From contig NZ_JAFCLG010000001.1 of assembly GCF_018129685.1 (NCBI RefSeq), positions 310,001 to 374,000 on the forward strand: a stretch of DNA of 64,000 nucleotides, in the 5' to 3' direction. Source of the stretch: Bradyrhizobium manausense (GTDB lineage: Bacteria; Pseudomonadota; Alphaproteobacteria; Rhizobiales; Xanthobacteraceae). The number at the start of each line of letters is the position of its first letter. The first letter of the stretch is position 1. A program made the translations under genes and the position numbers. Of the stretch, positions 47,663 to 55,859 are shown in pieces. The notes below the pieces were generated by a model. That model saw only the letters and a list, made by a program, of their open reading frames with translations, searched no databases and was not told the DNA's origin.

Positions 47663-47985
47663 GCGCCGGTCTCTTGTTGAACCGGATAATCGACCTGGAA
47701 GCGGCCGATCCGCAAGTCGCCGAGCTCCTCGCGCACCCGCAGATGTTCGGGATGGGTCGCATAGGCCTTAAGCGCCGCGCGATCGGTAAACTCGGAGACG
47801 AGGACCACGTCGCAGGCATAGTCGACATCGCTGACATCGACCCCGACCTCGATATGGGTGAGGCCGTCGATCCGGCCTTTGAGCCCCTCAAACAGGGTTT
47901 TGACCTTGGTCCGGGCCGCCTGGCGCTCCGTCGCGGTCTCCCCGCGCAGCCGCCACATCACGATGTGCTTGATCGGACACGACAT
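47659..47985 (-). CDS. Dabb (stress-responsive A/B barrel) domain protein
   Basis: A 108-residue single-domain protein of the dimeric alpha/beta-barrel (Dabb) family: 'IKHIVMWRLRG', 'FEGLKGRIDGLTHIEVGVDVSDVDYACDVVLVSEFTDRAALKAYATHPEHLRVREEL'. Dabb enzymes include cyclases and small aromatic-pathway proteins. Start chosen at MSCPIKH with AGGGA upstream; an in-frame Met 14 codons earlier is also possible. First gene of the operon, divergent from the LysR regulator 107 bases away. Confidence 0.87.
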   Translation of the reverse strand: MSCPIKHIVMWRLRGETATERQAARTKVKTLFEGLKGRIDGLTHIEVGVDVSDVDYACDVVLVSEFTDRAALKAYATHPEHLRVREELGDLRIGRFQVDYPVQQETGA

Positions 47986-48092
47986 TTCCCTGAATTCCTC
48001 GCCTGATGTCTTGCTTGTTGGCTCCATTTTGCCTTGCAGAAATCGGAAATAAAGGCGAAAAATCGTAAGTCTCTTTTCCGCAATGAGGAAGA

Positions 48093-49013
48093 ATGGACCG
48101 GCTGCTCCAGCTCGAGGTGTTTTCGAAGACGGCCGAGCTCGGCAGCCTGTCCAAGGCCGCCGAAATCTTGCGGATGTCGAACGCGGCGGCGAGCCGGCAC
48201 CTCAGCGCGCTGGAAGAGCGGCTCGCGGTCCGGCTGATCGAGCGCAACACCCGCCGGCAGTGGCTGACCGAGGCCGGCCAGGAGCTGCTGCAGCGTTGCA
48301 GCACGCTTCTGAACGAGCTTGCCGAAGCCGAAGACGCCGTCAGCGATCGCGCGCTGTCGCCCAAGGGCATGCTGCGCGTCACCAGCTCGCTGTCCTTTGC
48401 GATGATCTACATGGCGCCGATGCTGCCGGCCTTTCGCAAGCTCTATCCGAAGCTCGACGTCCAGATCATCGCCGCCAATCGCTATCCTGATTTCATCGAG
48501 GCCGGCATCGACGTTGCGATCCGCACGCGGGAACAGGAGCCCGACTCCAACATCATCATCCGCCGCATCGGACAGATGCGCCGCGTGCTGGCGGCCGCGC
48601 CATCCTATCTGGAGACGCACGGCACGCCTGCGCATCCCGCCGATCTCGCGCGGCACGACATGCTGGTCTACAACCTCGCCAACGATCCCTATTCGCTGCG
48701 ATTGAGCAAAGGCGGCACGACGCAGACCGTCCGTATCGCGCCGACACTCGACAGCAATGACGGCCAGATCATCTGCGGCGCTGCGCGCGCGGGCCTCGGC
48801 GTCCTGATCCAGCCGCTTTACATCGTCCAAAGCGACATCGCCTCCGGCAAGCTCGTGCCTGTTCTGACGGATTGGGAGCTGCCGCTACTCACGATGAACG
48901 TCGCGTACCAGAACCGCGTCCGGCTGCCGGCGAAAATCAGGGTGTTTTCGGACTTTCTGGTCGACCACATCCGCGCGCAGTCCGATGCCGGGATCTGGAT
49001 CGAGGCGGCCTGA
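48093..49013 (+). CDS. LysR-family transcriptional regulator
   Basis: A 306-residue LysR regulator. Helix-turn-helix in residues 1-60 (MDRLLQLEVFSKTAELGSLSKAAEILRMSNAAASRHLSALEERL), a linker helix, then a periplasmic-binding-like effector domain (90-300, 'SLSFAMIYMAPMLPAFRKLYPKLDVQII', 'GAARAGLGVLIQPLYIV'). It faces the ten-gene hydroxyquinol-type operon across 107 bases, the classic layout for a pathway regulator sensing a substrate or intermediate. Confidence 0.93.
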   Translation: MDRLLQLEVFSKTAELGSLSKAAEILRMSNAAASRHLSALEERLAVRLIERNTRRQWLTEAGQELLQRCSTLLNELAEAEDAVSDRALSPKGMLRVTSSLSFAMIYMAPMLPAFRKLYPKLDVQIIAANRYPDFIEAGIDVAIRTREQEPDSNIIIRRIGQMRRVLAAAPSYLETHGTPAHPADLARHDMLVYNLANDPYSLRLSKGGTTQTVRIAPTLDSNDGQIICGAARAGLGVLIQPLYIVQSDIASGKLVPVLTDWELPLLTMNVAYQNRVRLPAKIRVFSDFLVDHIRAQSDAGIWIEAA

Positions 49014-49310
49014 TCAATGCTCTTCCGATCGGCCTTGCGCCCGTGCGCGGCCGATCGACGATCTCGACCGGGGAGTCACGCGCTCTTCCTGCGGGGCAGT
49101 GATCCTGAACGTATCGGCTTCGCGCTGTTCTTTCCGGACCTTGCGCGCGCTTTTCAGGGCGCGCTTGATGAAGGGATGGGGCGAGTCGTCGGCGAAGAAC
49201 AGCACCACCTCGCAGCTGGGACATTGTCTGGAATAGCCGTCCTGCAGCCGTCCCGCCCGATCGCGAAACATCGTCTTGCAGCGCGTGCACTGGATCTGGA
49301 CGGAACTCAT
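49014..49310 (-). CDS. Small zinc-ribbon protein, unknown
   Basis: A 98-residue protein with two cysteine pairs, CTRC (about 8-11) and CPSC (about 30-33), forming a zinc ribbon of the MJ0042-like sort, then a strongly basic tail (RALKSARKVRKEQREAD, PRSRSSIGRARAQGR). Start chosen at MSSVQIQC; earlier in-frame residues are not conserved-looking. Its stop lies next to the stop of the LysR gene (convergent). Function unknown. Confidence 0.7.
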   Translation of the reverse strand: MSSVQIQCTRCKTMFRDRAGRLQDGYSRQCPSCEVVLFFADDSPHPFIKRALKSARKVRKEQREADTFRITAPQEERVTPRSRSSIGRARAQGRSEEH

Positions 49311-49386
49311 GCGCTGACAACGATGAACACTGGAAATCGGCGGCCAAGGTGAGCCGAATGTCTGAAGAAAGCCTGAAGGCCAGCCG

Positions 49387-49629
49387 CTATTGCTTGGCAG
49401 CCATCGCATCCAGGCAGTGATTGACAAAGTCGGCCCGATCCCGCGGCAGCACCTTCACCAGATCCGCTTTCTGGGCGCATTCGCGCTGACGGATCTGCTC
49501 GGCGCGGCGCTTCTCGGCGGCCTCGCGGTATTCCGGCGCAACCTTGCTGGGATCGACGAGCGCCTGGGATCTGGCAGGCGAGGTGAAGAGCAGCGCGACG
49601 GCTGCGACAGCAATCATGACCTGTTTCAA
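49387..49629 (-). CDS. Small secreted protein, unknown
   Basis: An 80-residue protein with a signal peptide (cleaved near ARS-QAL, 21) and a charged mature part ending 'RECAQKADLVKVLPRDRADFVNHCLDAMAAKQ', with two cysteines. The tail resembles a PsiF-type unit (C, then ADxxxLxxxxRxxFxxxCL). Function unknown. Confidence 0.75.
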   Translation of the reverse strand: MKQVMIAVAAVALLFTSPARSQALVDPSKVAPEYREAAEKRRAEQIRQRECAQKADLVKVLPRDRADFVNHCLDAMAAKQ

Positions 49630-49741
49630 ATGAGCCCTCCGTAAAAAGGCCCACTTTAGCTCCGGGGGACGGGTGGCTCAATGGCGCGTCCGACAGATCG
49701 CGTAGCCGGTCAAACCGGCGGCGCAGCCCGTCCCAACGACG

Positions 49742-49984
49742 TCACTTCGGAGCGTGGTCGATCTTGTGCCCCAAATGCCCGGTGTCGTGATCGCGACGCA
49801 ACTGGCTCAGCGAGGTCTCGTTCAGCTGATGCAGGACTTCACTGAGTGTTGTCGTATCCGGATAGCCGGCAGCAAACCCCTTGCCGTAGATCTTGCGCAA
49901 GGTACCGACCAGCGTATTGCCGTGCTTCTTGCTGATTGCGCCATCCTTATCCCGATGGCGACCATCCAGGCCCGGTTCCTTCAT
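49742..49984 (-). CDS. Small conserved protein, unknown
   Basis: An 80-residue soluble protein: 'LDGRHRDKDGAISKKHGNTLVGTLRKIYGKGFAAGYPDTTTLSEVLHQLNETSLSQLRRDHDTGHLGHK'. GGGAG lies eight bases before the ATG. I recall relatives throughout Rhizobiales, without a function. Basic and histidine-rich, perhaps nucleic-acid binding. Confidence 0.75.
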   Translation of the reverse strand: MKEPGLDGRHRDKDGAISKKHGNTLVGTLRKIYGKGFAAGYPDTTTLSEVLHQLNETSLSQLRRDHDTGHLGHKIDHAPK

Positions 49985-50123
49985 GAGGCACTCCCTGTGC
50001 GGCGTCTGCGCGCCTCGCCGAAGGGTGCGCTCAAATCAGTTGATTGGCAACGACGTCGCGACAACCCCGCACTCCCGGGCGCTGGGATCTCATTTCGATT
50101 ACAACGCCAATGGCGCGAAGCGG

Positions 50124-50294
50124 CTAGGCTGCCTGCTCCTCAAATGACGTGTACACCCGGCCCTGAGGATCGACGATCTGGACATCCCGGCATCCGTCCG
50201 CGATCAACTCGCGGGCCTTTTTCAGCGCGGCGGCGAGTGACTCCCGCTTGAGGTTGACGACGCCTGCCGTGTCGAAACCGGTGATTTCAAACAT
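50124..50294 (-). CDS. 56-residue conserved-type protein, unknown
   Basis: A short gene with an excellent ribosome-binding site (GGGAGGAAC, spacing 5-7) and clean coding character: 'MFEITGFDTAGVVNLKRESL', then 'AAALKKARELIADGCRDVQIVDPQGRVY' in two runs. It reads as a small alpha/beta protein (strand, helix, strand). No signal peptide. Function unknown; it resembles short proteins seen repeatedly in Bradyrhizobium. Confidence 0.72.
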   Translation of the reverse strand: MFEITGFDTAGVVNLKRESLAAALKKARELIADGCRDVQIVDPQGRVYTSFEEQAA

Positions 50295-50617
50295 GCCGTT
50301 CCTCCCGTTTGGTCGAATCCTACACCTTTCCGGCGGGTTGTCTTCTGGCTTTTTGGAGCGGGAACGACGGAACAGGGGACAGGATTAGCGCGGTGCAGCG
50401 AAGAAGCGCCGCTCGCGCGATTGATCGCGCTGAAGTGACACCGGTCCCGTAATCGGCCGGGGTTCGAGGGAAGGCCAGGCGGCCCCGCCGCTAACCTGGA
50501 ATTAATCCAAAACGCCCACAATTTGAGGCAGTTGTGTAAGTGAGTGCTGCGTAAGGGAGGCGTCGCGACGACGTTCCGGCGACGGCCTCCTTTTGCTCGC
50601 TCATGAGGTCGATGCGC
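50295..50617 (+). other. Gene-free stretch upstream of a coiled-coil membrane protein
   Basis: 323 bases without a convincing protein gene. A hairpin with terminator features (GGAGGC-GTCGC ... GCGAC-GGCCTCC then TTTTG, 50556-50595) ends 23 bases before the next start, so a short transcript or leader is likely. Confidence 0.45.
50556..50595 (+). terminator. Terminator-like hairpin before a start codon
   Basis: GGAGGC and GTCGC pair with GCGAC and GGCCTCC, then TTTTG. It could end a small RNA or attenuate the following gene. Confidence 0.6.
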
Positions 50618-51289
50618 ATGACCACGACATCCGAAACGCTGGGCTTTGCCGAGCACCTCGACGCCGCAGCCCTTGCAGCGGCAGCATCCGAAAATCACGC
50701 CGAAGCCCTGGAGGCTCCAGCGCCGCTCAAGCGCTCCAGCCGAAAATCGGTTGTTGCCTTCGCGATATGTGCGCTCGCGATCAACGGCGCAGCGGCCGTC
50801 TATACATCGCCGTATGAGCTTCCCTCGCCGGACCTCAGCAACCTGGCCTCGCTGTTTCCGCGCCAGGAAGAGCCGGCGCCGAAGCCGGATCCTGTTGTCG
50901 CCGCCCTGAAGGAGATTCAGTCGCAGCAGCAGCAGCAGCAGGCCGCGCTGCAGGAGATCAGCTCCTCCTTGCAGCAAAACACGGCCCTGCGTCAGCAGGA
51001 CTCGACGACGCTCCTGTCGCTCCGACAGAGCATTACGGAGGAGCGGGGCGACGTGAAGAAGATCTCGCCGCAGCTCTCGACGCTGATCGCGAAGATCGAC
51101 TCGCTGCAAAATGCAATGTCGTCGGAATTCACCTCATCGATCCCGAGAATGAACGCGCGCGATCGGCTGTTGTTGCGCAAGCGGATTGCCCGGCAGCCGA
51201 AACCGAGCGCGCCCGTGTCGATTGGACCCGTGTCGATCGGGGGCGCCCCGCTGACGGCGCCGGCGACGGTTGCGGGGCCGGAGAGCTGA
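50618..51289 (+). CDS. Inner-membrane anchored protein with glutamine-rich coiled coil
   Basis: A 223-residue protein: cytosolic N-terminus (1-40), one membrane helix ('SVVAFAICALAINGAAAVYT', about 43-62), a Pro-rich stretch, then a coiled coil of about 90 residues including QSQQQQQQ, heptad-like 'LLSLRQSITEERGDVKKISPQLSTLIAKIDSLQNAM', and a Pro/Gly/Val-rich tail with 'PVSIGPVSIG'. I prefer ATG at 50618, which has GAGG upstream; another ATG 15 bases earlier has none. Function unknown. Confidence 0.75.
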   Translation: MTTTSETLGFAEHLDAAALAAAASENHAEALEAPAPLKRSSRKSVVAFAICALAINGAAAVYTSPYELPSPDLSNLASLFPRQEEPAPKPDPVVAALKEIQSQQQQQQAALQEISSSLQQNTALRQQDSTTLLSLRQSITEERGDVKKISPQLSTLIAKIDSLQNAMSSEFTSSIPRMNARDRLLLRKRIARQPKPSAPVSIGPVSIGGAPLTAPATVAGPES

Positions 51290-51335
51290 AAACGGTGCAA
51301 GCGAAGCGCCGAAAGCTCCCGCGAGCGGCGGGCTC

Positions 51336-51507
51336 CTACATGGAGGTACTACTGAGGGATCCACAGGGCTGATGAGTTAGCACGTGTTCGTGCAAGTCTT
51401 CGAGCACGTGCCCATTCCAGCATTGATGGTGCTTTTGGGAGTAGGCAAGCAGGACCATGAGGCCTACAGCCAACACAACGCATCCGGTCACGAAATTCTG
51501 CATCATG
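51336..51507 (-). CDS. Possible small single-helix membrane protein
   Basis: A 57-codon frame starting at a double ATG with GGAG upstream. It contains one strongly hydrophobic helix 'FVTGCVVLAVGLMVLLAY' and a His/Cys-containing tail ('KHHQCWNGHVLEDLHEHVLTHQPC'). Base composition is lower in GC than around it. Could be a genuine small membrane protein or chance. Confidence 0.4.
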
Positions 51508-51653
51508 CACTCCAGAAGCAAACTGTGAGTGGCAACCCTGCAGACATCTTACAGCAGCATGCTGCGATTAGGGATACAAAATCCACCGTGCGACGGCGTC
51601 ACGGGTGACGGTCAGGCCGGGTGTCCCGGCAGAGCAGGGGCGTCTGTTTGGCT

Positions 51654-51729
51654 TGGTGAGCGCGCTGGGGCTCGAACCCAGGACCCCGTGATTAAAAGTC
51701 ACGTGCTCTACCGGCTGAGCTACGCGCTC
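51654..51729 (-). tRNA. tRNA-Lys (anticodon UUU)
   Basis: A complete cloverleaf on the minus strand: acceptor GAGCGCG with CGCGCTC, D arm beginning TAGCTCAGC, anticodon loop CTTTTAA (anticodon TTT), T arm CTGGGTTCGAGCCCCAG, and encoded CCA end (51654-51656). Reads AAA/AAG codons as lysine. Confidence 0.96.
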
Positions 51730-52044
51730 CCATGGCCGCTGATGGCGTGAGAGAGTGCCATCGTCTTCGGACATTCGAGAAGCATGTCTTGCCGCGACGC
51801 CTGGACTTGCGTCGCGGGGAAAACCGGCTGTTTCCGGATCATGCTTTCGGCCCGCGCTGTGTAGGGGGATGGGGCGCCAAGGTCAATAGCGGGCGTGGCT
51901 GCCAAAACACGCGGCAGGGGCAGGGATTGTCTCGCTGTTTCCGGCGCTTACACCGGGGTTTTGAACTGAATTGGCGAGCCGTCATCCACGTCCGACGACC
52001 CCATGTCTTTTAATCACGGGGTCGCGGGCGGCCGGGCTCGGCCA
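51730..52044. other. Gene-free stretch with an inverted tRNA-Lys fragment
   Basis: 315 bases between tRNA-Lys and ndvB with no convincing gene. At 52007-52023 it contains CTTTTAATCACGGGGTC, the anticodon loop and 3' anticodon arm of the tRNA-Lys next door, in the opposite orientation. The flanking tRNA arms are not preserved. Confidence 0.6.
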
Positions 52045-54714
52045 TCAGTTCGCTTCCGGCCGCACCACCTCGCTCGGCACCGGCTGCACGTTGCCTGGTG
52101 TCGGCAGGGCAACGGGGCGCAGGCCGATCAGTTCGGCGGTGCGAATCGCGCTGTCGCGCCAGAACTGGAACGAGTTGATGCGGCTGAGCTCGAGGATCGC
52201 GATCGCGACCGCGGCCAGGAACGGCAGGCTCTGCAGCACCAGGACGCCGGCGAAGATGTAGATCTCGGTGATCTGGCGGAAGCTGTTGGAGGCGATCAGC
52301 ACGCCGGAGCCGATCAGGAGCAGGGCGCCGATCACGGCCTCCCAGAACGCCTGGAACTCAATCGACATCCTGGACAGGCCGCCCTTGGAGGTGCGCGCGA
52401 ACGCGATGTGCTCGGTGATCAGGCCTTGCGCCACCGCGCGCGACACCGTCCATTGCACACTCATCGCGGCGATCATGGCGCCCAGCATCTGGCCGGGTTT
52501 GATCGCGACGCGGGCGCGGTACATCGACAGGAAGTGCACGAGCGAGACGACGAAAGCGCCAATGATCGGCAGCGTCAGGATCCTGTCGGGGATGGCGATG
52601 TCGGCGAACGCCACGATCGGAACCCAGACGAGGTTGAGCAGCGCCACGACGACGCCAAGGCTTTCGGCGCCCAGCCAGTTGAGCCAGCCCAGGCCATATT
52701 CGCGCTTCTGGTCGGGCGTCAGCCGGCTCTTGCCCGGCAGGAATTGGCGCCAGTGCTTCTTGACGATCTGCAGGCCGCCATAGGCCCAGCGGTGACGTTG
52801 CTTCTTGAACGCCTCGTAGGTGTCGGGCAGCAGCCCCTTGCCATAGCGCGTGTTGGTGTAGTGGGTGGTCCAGCCGAGTTCCTGGATCGCAAGGCCGAGA
52901 TCCGAATCCTCGCAGATCGTGTCGGACGACCAGCCGCCGGCCATGTCCATCGCAGCGCGACGGATCAGGCACATCGTGCCGTGCACGATCACGGCGTTGA
53001 GCTCGTTGCGCTGGACCATGCCGATGTCGAAGAAGCCGGCATATTCGCCGTTCATGATGTAGTGCATGATCGATAGATCGCCGTCGCGATGCTCCTGCGG
53101 GGCCTGCACGAGGCCGACGCGCGGATCGGCGAACGCGGGCACGAGGTCCTTCAGCCAGTCGGGCTCGACGACATAGTCGGCATCGAGGATGCCGATGATT
53201 TCGGCATCCACGGCGGTGCGGTCCATGGCAATGCGCAGCGCGCCGGCCTTGAAACCCTGCACCTTCTCGGCGTTGATGAACTTGAAGCGTTCACCGAGCG
53301 CGCGGCAGTGGTCCTGGATCGGCTGCCAGAACGCCGGATCCGGCGTGTTGTTGATGATGACAACGCATTCGTAGTTGGGATAGTCGAGCCGCGACAGCGC
53401 ATCGAGCGTCTGCTTGAGCATCTCGACCGGCTCGTAATAGGCGGGGATGTGGATCGAGACCTTTGGGTAGTAATTGTCAGGCACGTTCGCGATCGGCTTG
53501 CCCTTGGTGAGCAGCCGCTGCGGCGGCCGGCCCAGCGCGACGGCCGCGATCTCGTCGATGCGAGCCATCGCGATGAGGACGAGCGGAACAAGCAGGATCA
53601 TGCCGAGCGTCAGCGCGAAAGCCGAGCCGAAGATGAAATAGTGCCCGTTCCAGAACGCGAACACGGTCGCGGCCCAGGCGCCGACGCCGTTGGCGGTGGC
53701 CGACAGCAGGAACGCCTGTTTGGCGGTCGGCTGCTGCAGCCGCAGGATCGGTAGCGACAGCAGAATGCCGACCAGCAGCGCGATTGCCATCAGCTTCCAA
53801 TAGTCGGGATTCTCGACCGGGCCGGTCCAGGCGAATTTCGGCTCGCGGCTGGCGTTGAGGATGCCCCAGTAAGGACCGACGCCGCCTTCGAAATACTTCC
53901 AGGGCTGATCGATCGCTTCGACGATGTTGTATTCCATTCCGAGCGCTTCGGCGCGGCTGACGAAGTTGCGCAGGGTCAGCGCCTGTTGGAACGGACCGGG
54001 GTCGGCATTGCGCAAATTGTAGCCGGCGCTCGGCCAGCCGAATTCGGCGATGACGATGCGCTTGCCCGGGAACTGGTTGCGCAAGAGGTTGTAGCGGTCG
54101 ACCGCCTGGTCGACGGCCTGGTCCGAGCGGAAGTTTTCCCAATAGGGAAGAACGTGGGCGGCGATGAAATCGACATTGGAGGCGAGGTCCGGATTGTCGC
54201 GCCAGATGTTCCAGATCTCGCCGGTGGTGACGGGCACACGGACCGCGCTCTTCACCTTCTTGATCATCTCGATGAGGTCTTCGACCTTTTGCTCACCGCG
54301 GTAGATCACCTCGTTGCCGACGACGACGCCGTTGACGTTGCTGTTCTTGCGGGCCAGCTCGATCGCGGCTTTGATCTCGCGCTCGTTGCGGTCCGGGTCC
54401 TTGTCGATCCACGCGCCGACGGTAACCTTCAGGCCGAACTCGGCGGCGATCGGCGGTACCAGTTCGACACCGCCGGTCGACGAATAGAGGCGGATCGCGC
54501 GCGTCATCGTCGACAGCGTCTTCAGGTCCGAGCGGATTTTCTCGATGCTCGGGATGTTGTCGATATCGGGGTGGGCCGAGCCTTCGAACGGTGCGTAGGA
54601 GACGCTTGGCAACAGGCCCTTGAAATCAGGCGCGGGTTCCTTGTCGCGCAGGACTCCCCATAGGCCGGCGTGAAGCACGGACACGAGCAACAGAACGGCG
54701 GCGACAACGCGCAT
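52045..54714 (-). CDS. ndvB: Cyclic beta-(1,3),(1,6)-glucan synthase NdvB
   Basis: An 889-residue inner-membrane glycosyltransferase matching the Bradyrhizobium NdvB that makes cyclic beta-(1,3),(1,6)-glucans, needed for hypo-osmotic growth and nodulation. N-terminal membrane anchor; GH17-like domain (about 35-290) with putative acid/base Glu135 (VVGNEV) and nucleophile Glu224 (IAEFGWPS); helices 305-385; GT2 domain about 418-680 with DAD (511-513), ED (602-603) and QRHRW (639-643); more helices to the end. Start at MRVVAAVLLL. It joins a synthase to a transglycosylase-like module. ndvD and ndvC lie upstream. Confidence 0.93.
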   Translation of the reverse strand: MRVVAAVLLLVSVLHAGLWGVLRDKEPAPDFKGLLPSVSYAPFEGSAHPDIDNIPSIEKIRSDLKTLSTMTRAIRLYSSTGGVELVPPIAAEFGLKVTVGAWIDKDPDRNEREIKAAIELARKNSNVNGVVVGNEVIYRGEQKVEDLIEMIKKVKSAVRVPVTTGEIWNIWRDNPDLASNVDFIAAHVLPYWENFRSDQAVDQAVDRYNLLRNQFPGKRIVIAEFGWPSAGYNLRNADPGPFQQALTLRNFVSRAEALGMEYNIVEAIDQPWKYFEGGVGPYWGILNASREPKFAWTGPVENPDYWKLMAIALLVGILLSLPILRLQQPTAKQAFLLSATANGVGAWAATVFAFWNGHYFIFGSAFALTLGMILLVPLVLIAMARIDEIAAVALGRPPQRLLTKGKPIANVPDNYYPKVSIHIPAYYEPVEMLKQTLDALSRLDYPNYECVVIINNTPDPAFWQPIQDHCRALGERFKFINAEKVQGFKAGALRIAMDRTAVDAEIIGILDADYVVEPDWLKDLVPAFADPRVGLVQAPQEHRDGDLSIMHYIMNGEYAGFFDIGMVQRNELNAVIVHGTMCLIRRAAMDMAGGWSSDTICEDSDLGLAIQELGWTTHYTNTRYGKGLLPDTYEAFKKQRHRWAYGGLQIVKKHWRQFLPGKSRLTPDQKREYGLGWLNWLGAESLGVVVALLNLVWVPIVAFADIAIPDRILTLPIIGAFVVSLVHFLSMYRARVAIKPGQMLGAMIAAMSVQWTVSRAVAQGLITEHIAFARTSKGGLSRMSIEFQAFWEAVIGALLLIGSGVLIASNSFRQITEIYIFAGVLVLQSLPFLAAVAIAILELSRINSFQFWRDSAIRTAELIGLRPVALPTPGNVQPVPSEVVRPEAN

Positions 54715-54931
54715 CGCGGCTAAACCAAAAGGGGCTGAGGAGGCAGGGAAGCGGATCCGACCCCGAGATCCGACCAAGTCCGCGGCAAATGGAGCATACC
54801 TCTGCCGCGCGGTTTCTCAACTGTCATGGCCTCATGTCCTTATCAGGGCATGGCCTTTTTCGGTCAACGCACGGCAGTGCCGTCAGCAGATATCGCCGAT
54901 CGTTCCTGAACGAAGGCTGAAACGTTCGCGG

Positions 54932-55528
54932 CTATTTCTGGGGCGCCGGTGACGGACTCGCCGCAGGTGCCGGGCTCGTGGCCGGCTGGGGCGCCGGCGC
55001 GGCGCTGCCGTTGGTCTGTGCCGGCGGCTGGGATGCGGCCGCAGCCTGCTGCGGCTGGGCAGCCGGGTTGATCCAACAAGCGTGCACACGACTGTCCAGC
55101 GTCTCGGCGATCTTGGGATCGATCTGGGCACCGAAGCGGGTCAGGCAGCGGAACGCGGCCTGGATGTGACCGCCGGGGCAGCCGAAACGGTCGTAGAGGT
55201 CGAGATGGCGGAAGGCGGTATCGAGGTCATCCCGCCACATCAGCCGTACCACGCGCCGGCCGAGCCAGACGCATTCGGGGTTTCCGGCCGGGCCGTTGAT
55301 AACCTGGGCGGCCTCGGCGAATTCGTCGGTGCGGCGCTGGCTCTGAGCGGCGTCCTTGGCGGCAGCGTCGGCGGGCTGGGCGGCGGTCTTGCCCTGGTCG
55401 GGGGCAGGAGTCCCGCTCTGGGCGGAGGCGCCGCCGAGGCCGGCGAGAAGGACAAGGGAGGAAACGGCCAAAGTGGCGGCGAACTGCCGCAGGACCGCAT
55501 TTCGTAACTCGAACACCCGTCGCCGCAT
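54932..55528 (-). CDS. ndvD: Secreted/anchored protein between ndvB and ndvC, probable NdvD
   Basis: A 198-residue protein with one N-terminal hydrophobic helix ('FAATLAVSSLVLLAGLGGASA', signal or anchor), then an acidic linker and a cysteine-containing core 'PECVWLGRRVVRLMWRDDLDTAFRHLDLYDRFGCPGGHIQAAFRCLTRFGAQID', ending in a Pro/Ala-rich tail. In Bradyrhizobium japonicum the gene between ndvB and ndvC (ndvD, one membrane segment, about 26 kDa) is needed for glucan synthesis. Position and layout fit; the predicted mass here is nearer 20 kDa, so the name is an inference. Confidence 0.65.
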   Translation of the reverse strand: MRRRVFELRNAVLRQFAATLAVSSLVLLAGLGGASAQSGTPAPDQGKTAAQPADAAAKDAAQSQRRTDEFAEAAQVINGPAGNPECVWLGRRVVRLMWRDDLDTAFRHLDLYDRFGCPGGHIQAAFRCLTRFGAQIDPKIAETLDSRVHACWINPAAQPQQAAAASQPPAQTNGSAAPAPQPATSPAPAASPSPAPQK

Positions 55529-55859
55529 GAATTCCCCAATGTCTCAGCCATCCGCCCGCGCGGGAGGACCTCGCGGACACCACCGTGATGGGGTCCAAAT
55601 GGGTCTCCAATGCGGCAGAAAAGTCCCGCGGAATCCCATGGCCTGTATTTGGATTTTTGTCCAGCAAAGTCACAATCCTAGGACGCGGTCGAACTGCCGC
55701 AGTCCAATTGGTCGGGGAGAGGACCTGTCCGACCTCGGTCACCCCCTTGGCAGATGGCGTGCGAGCAGGTAATCGACGGACCCTTCGCGGAGGACGGAAC
55801 CGATTTCACTTCGTACGCCACTGGCGCTCCTGCTCGTTTCCCTGGGTGCGATTGCTGCC

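Noticed and set aside
51990..52040. Second tRNA-Lys gene
   Set aside because: Only the anticodon loop and one arm are matched; acceptor, D and T arms are not formed.
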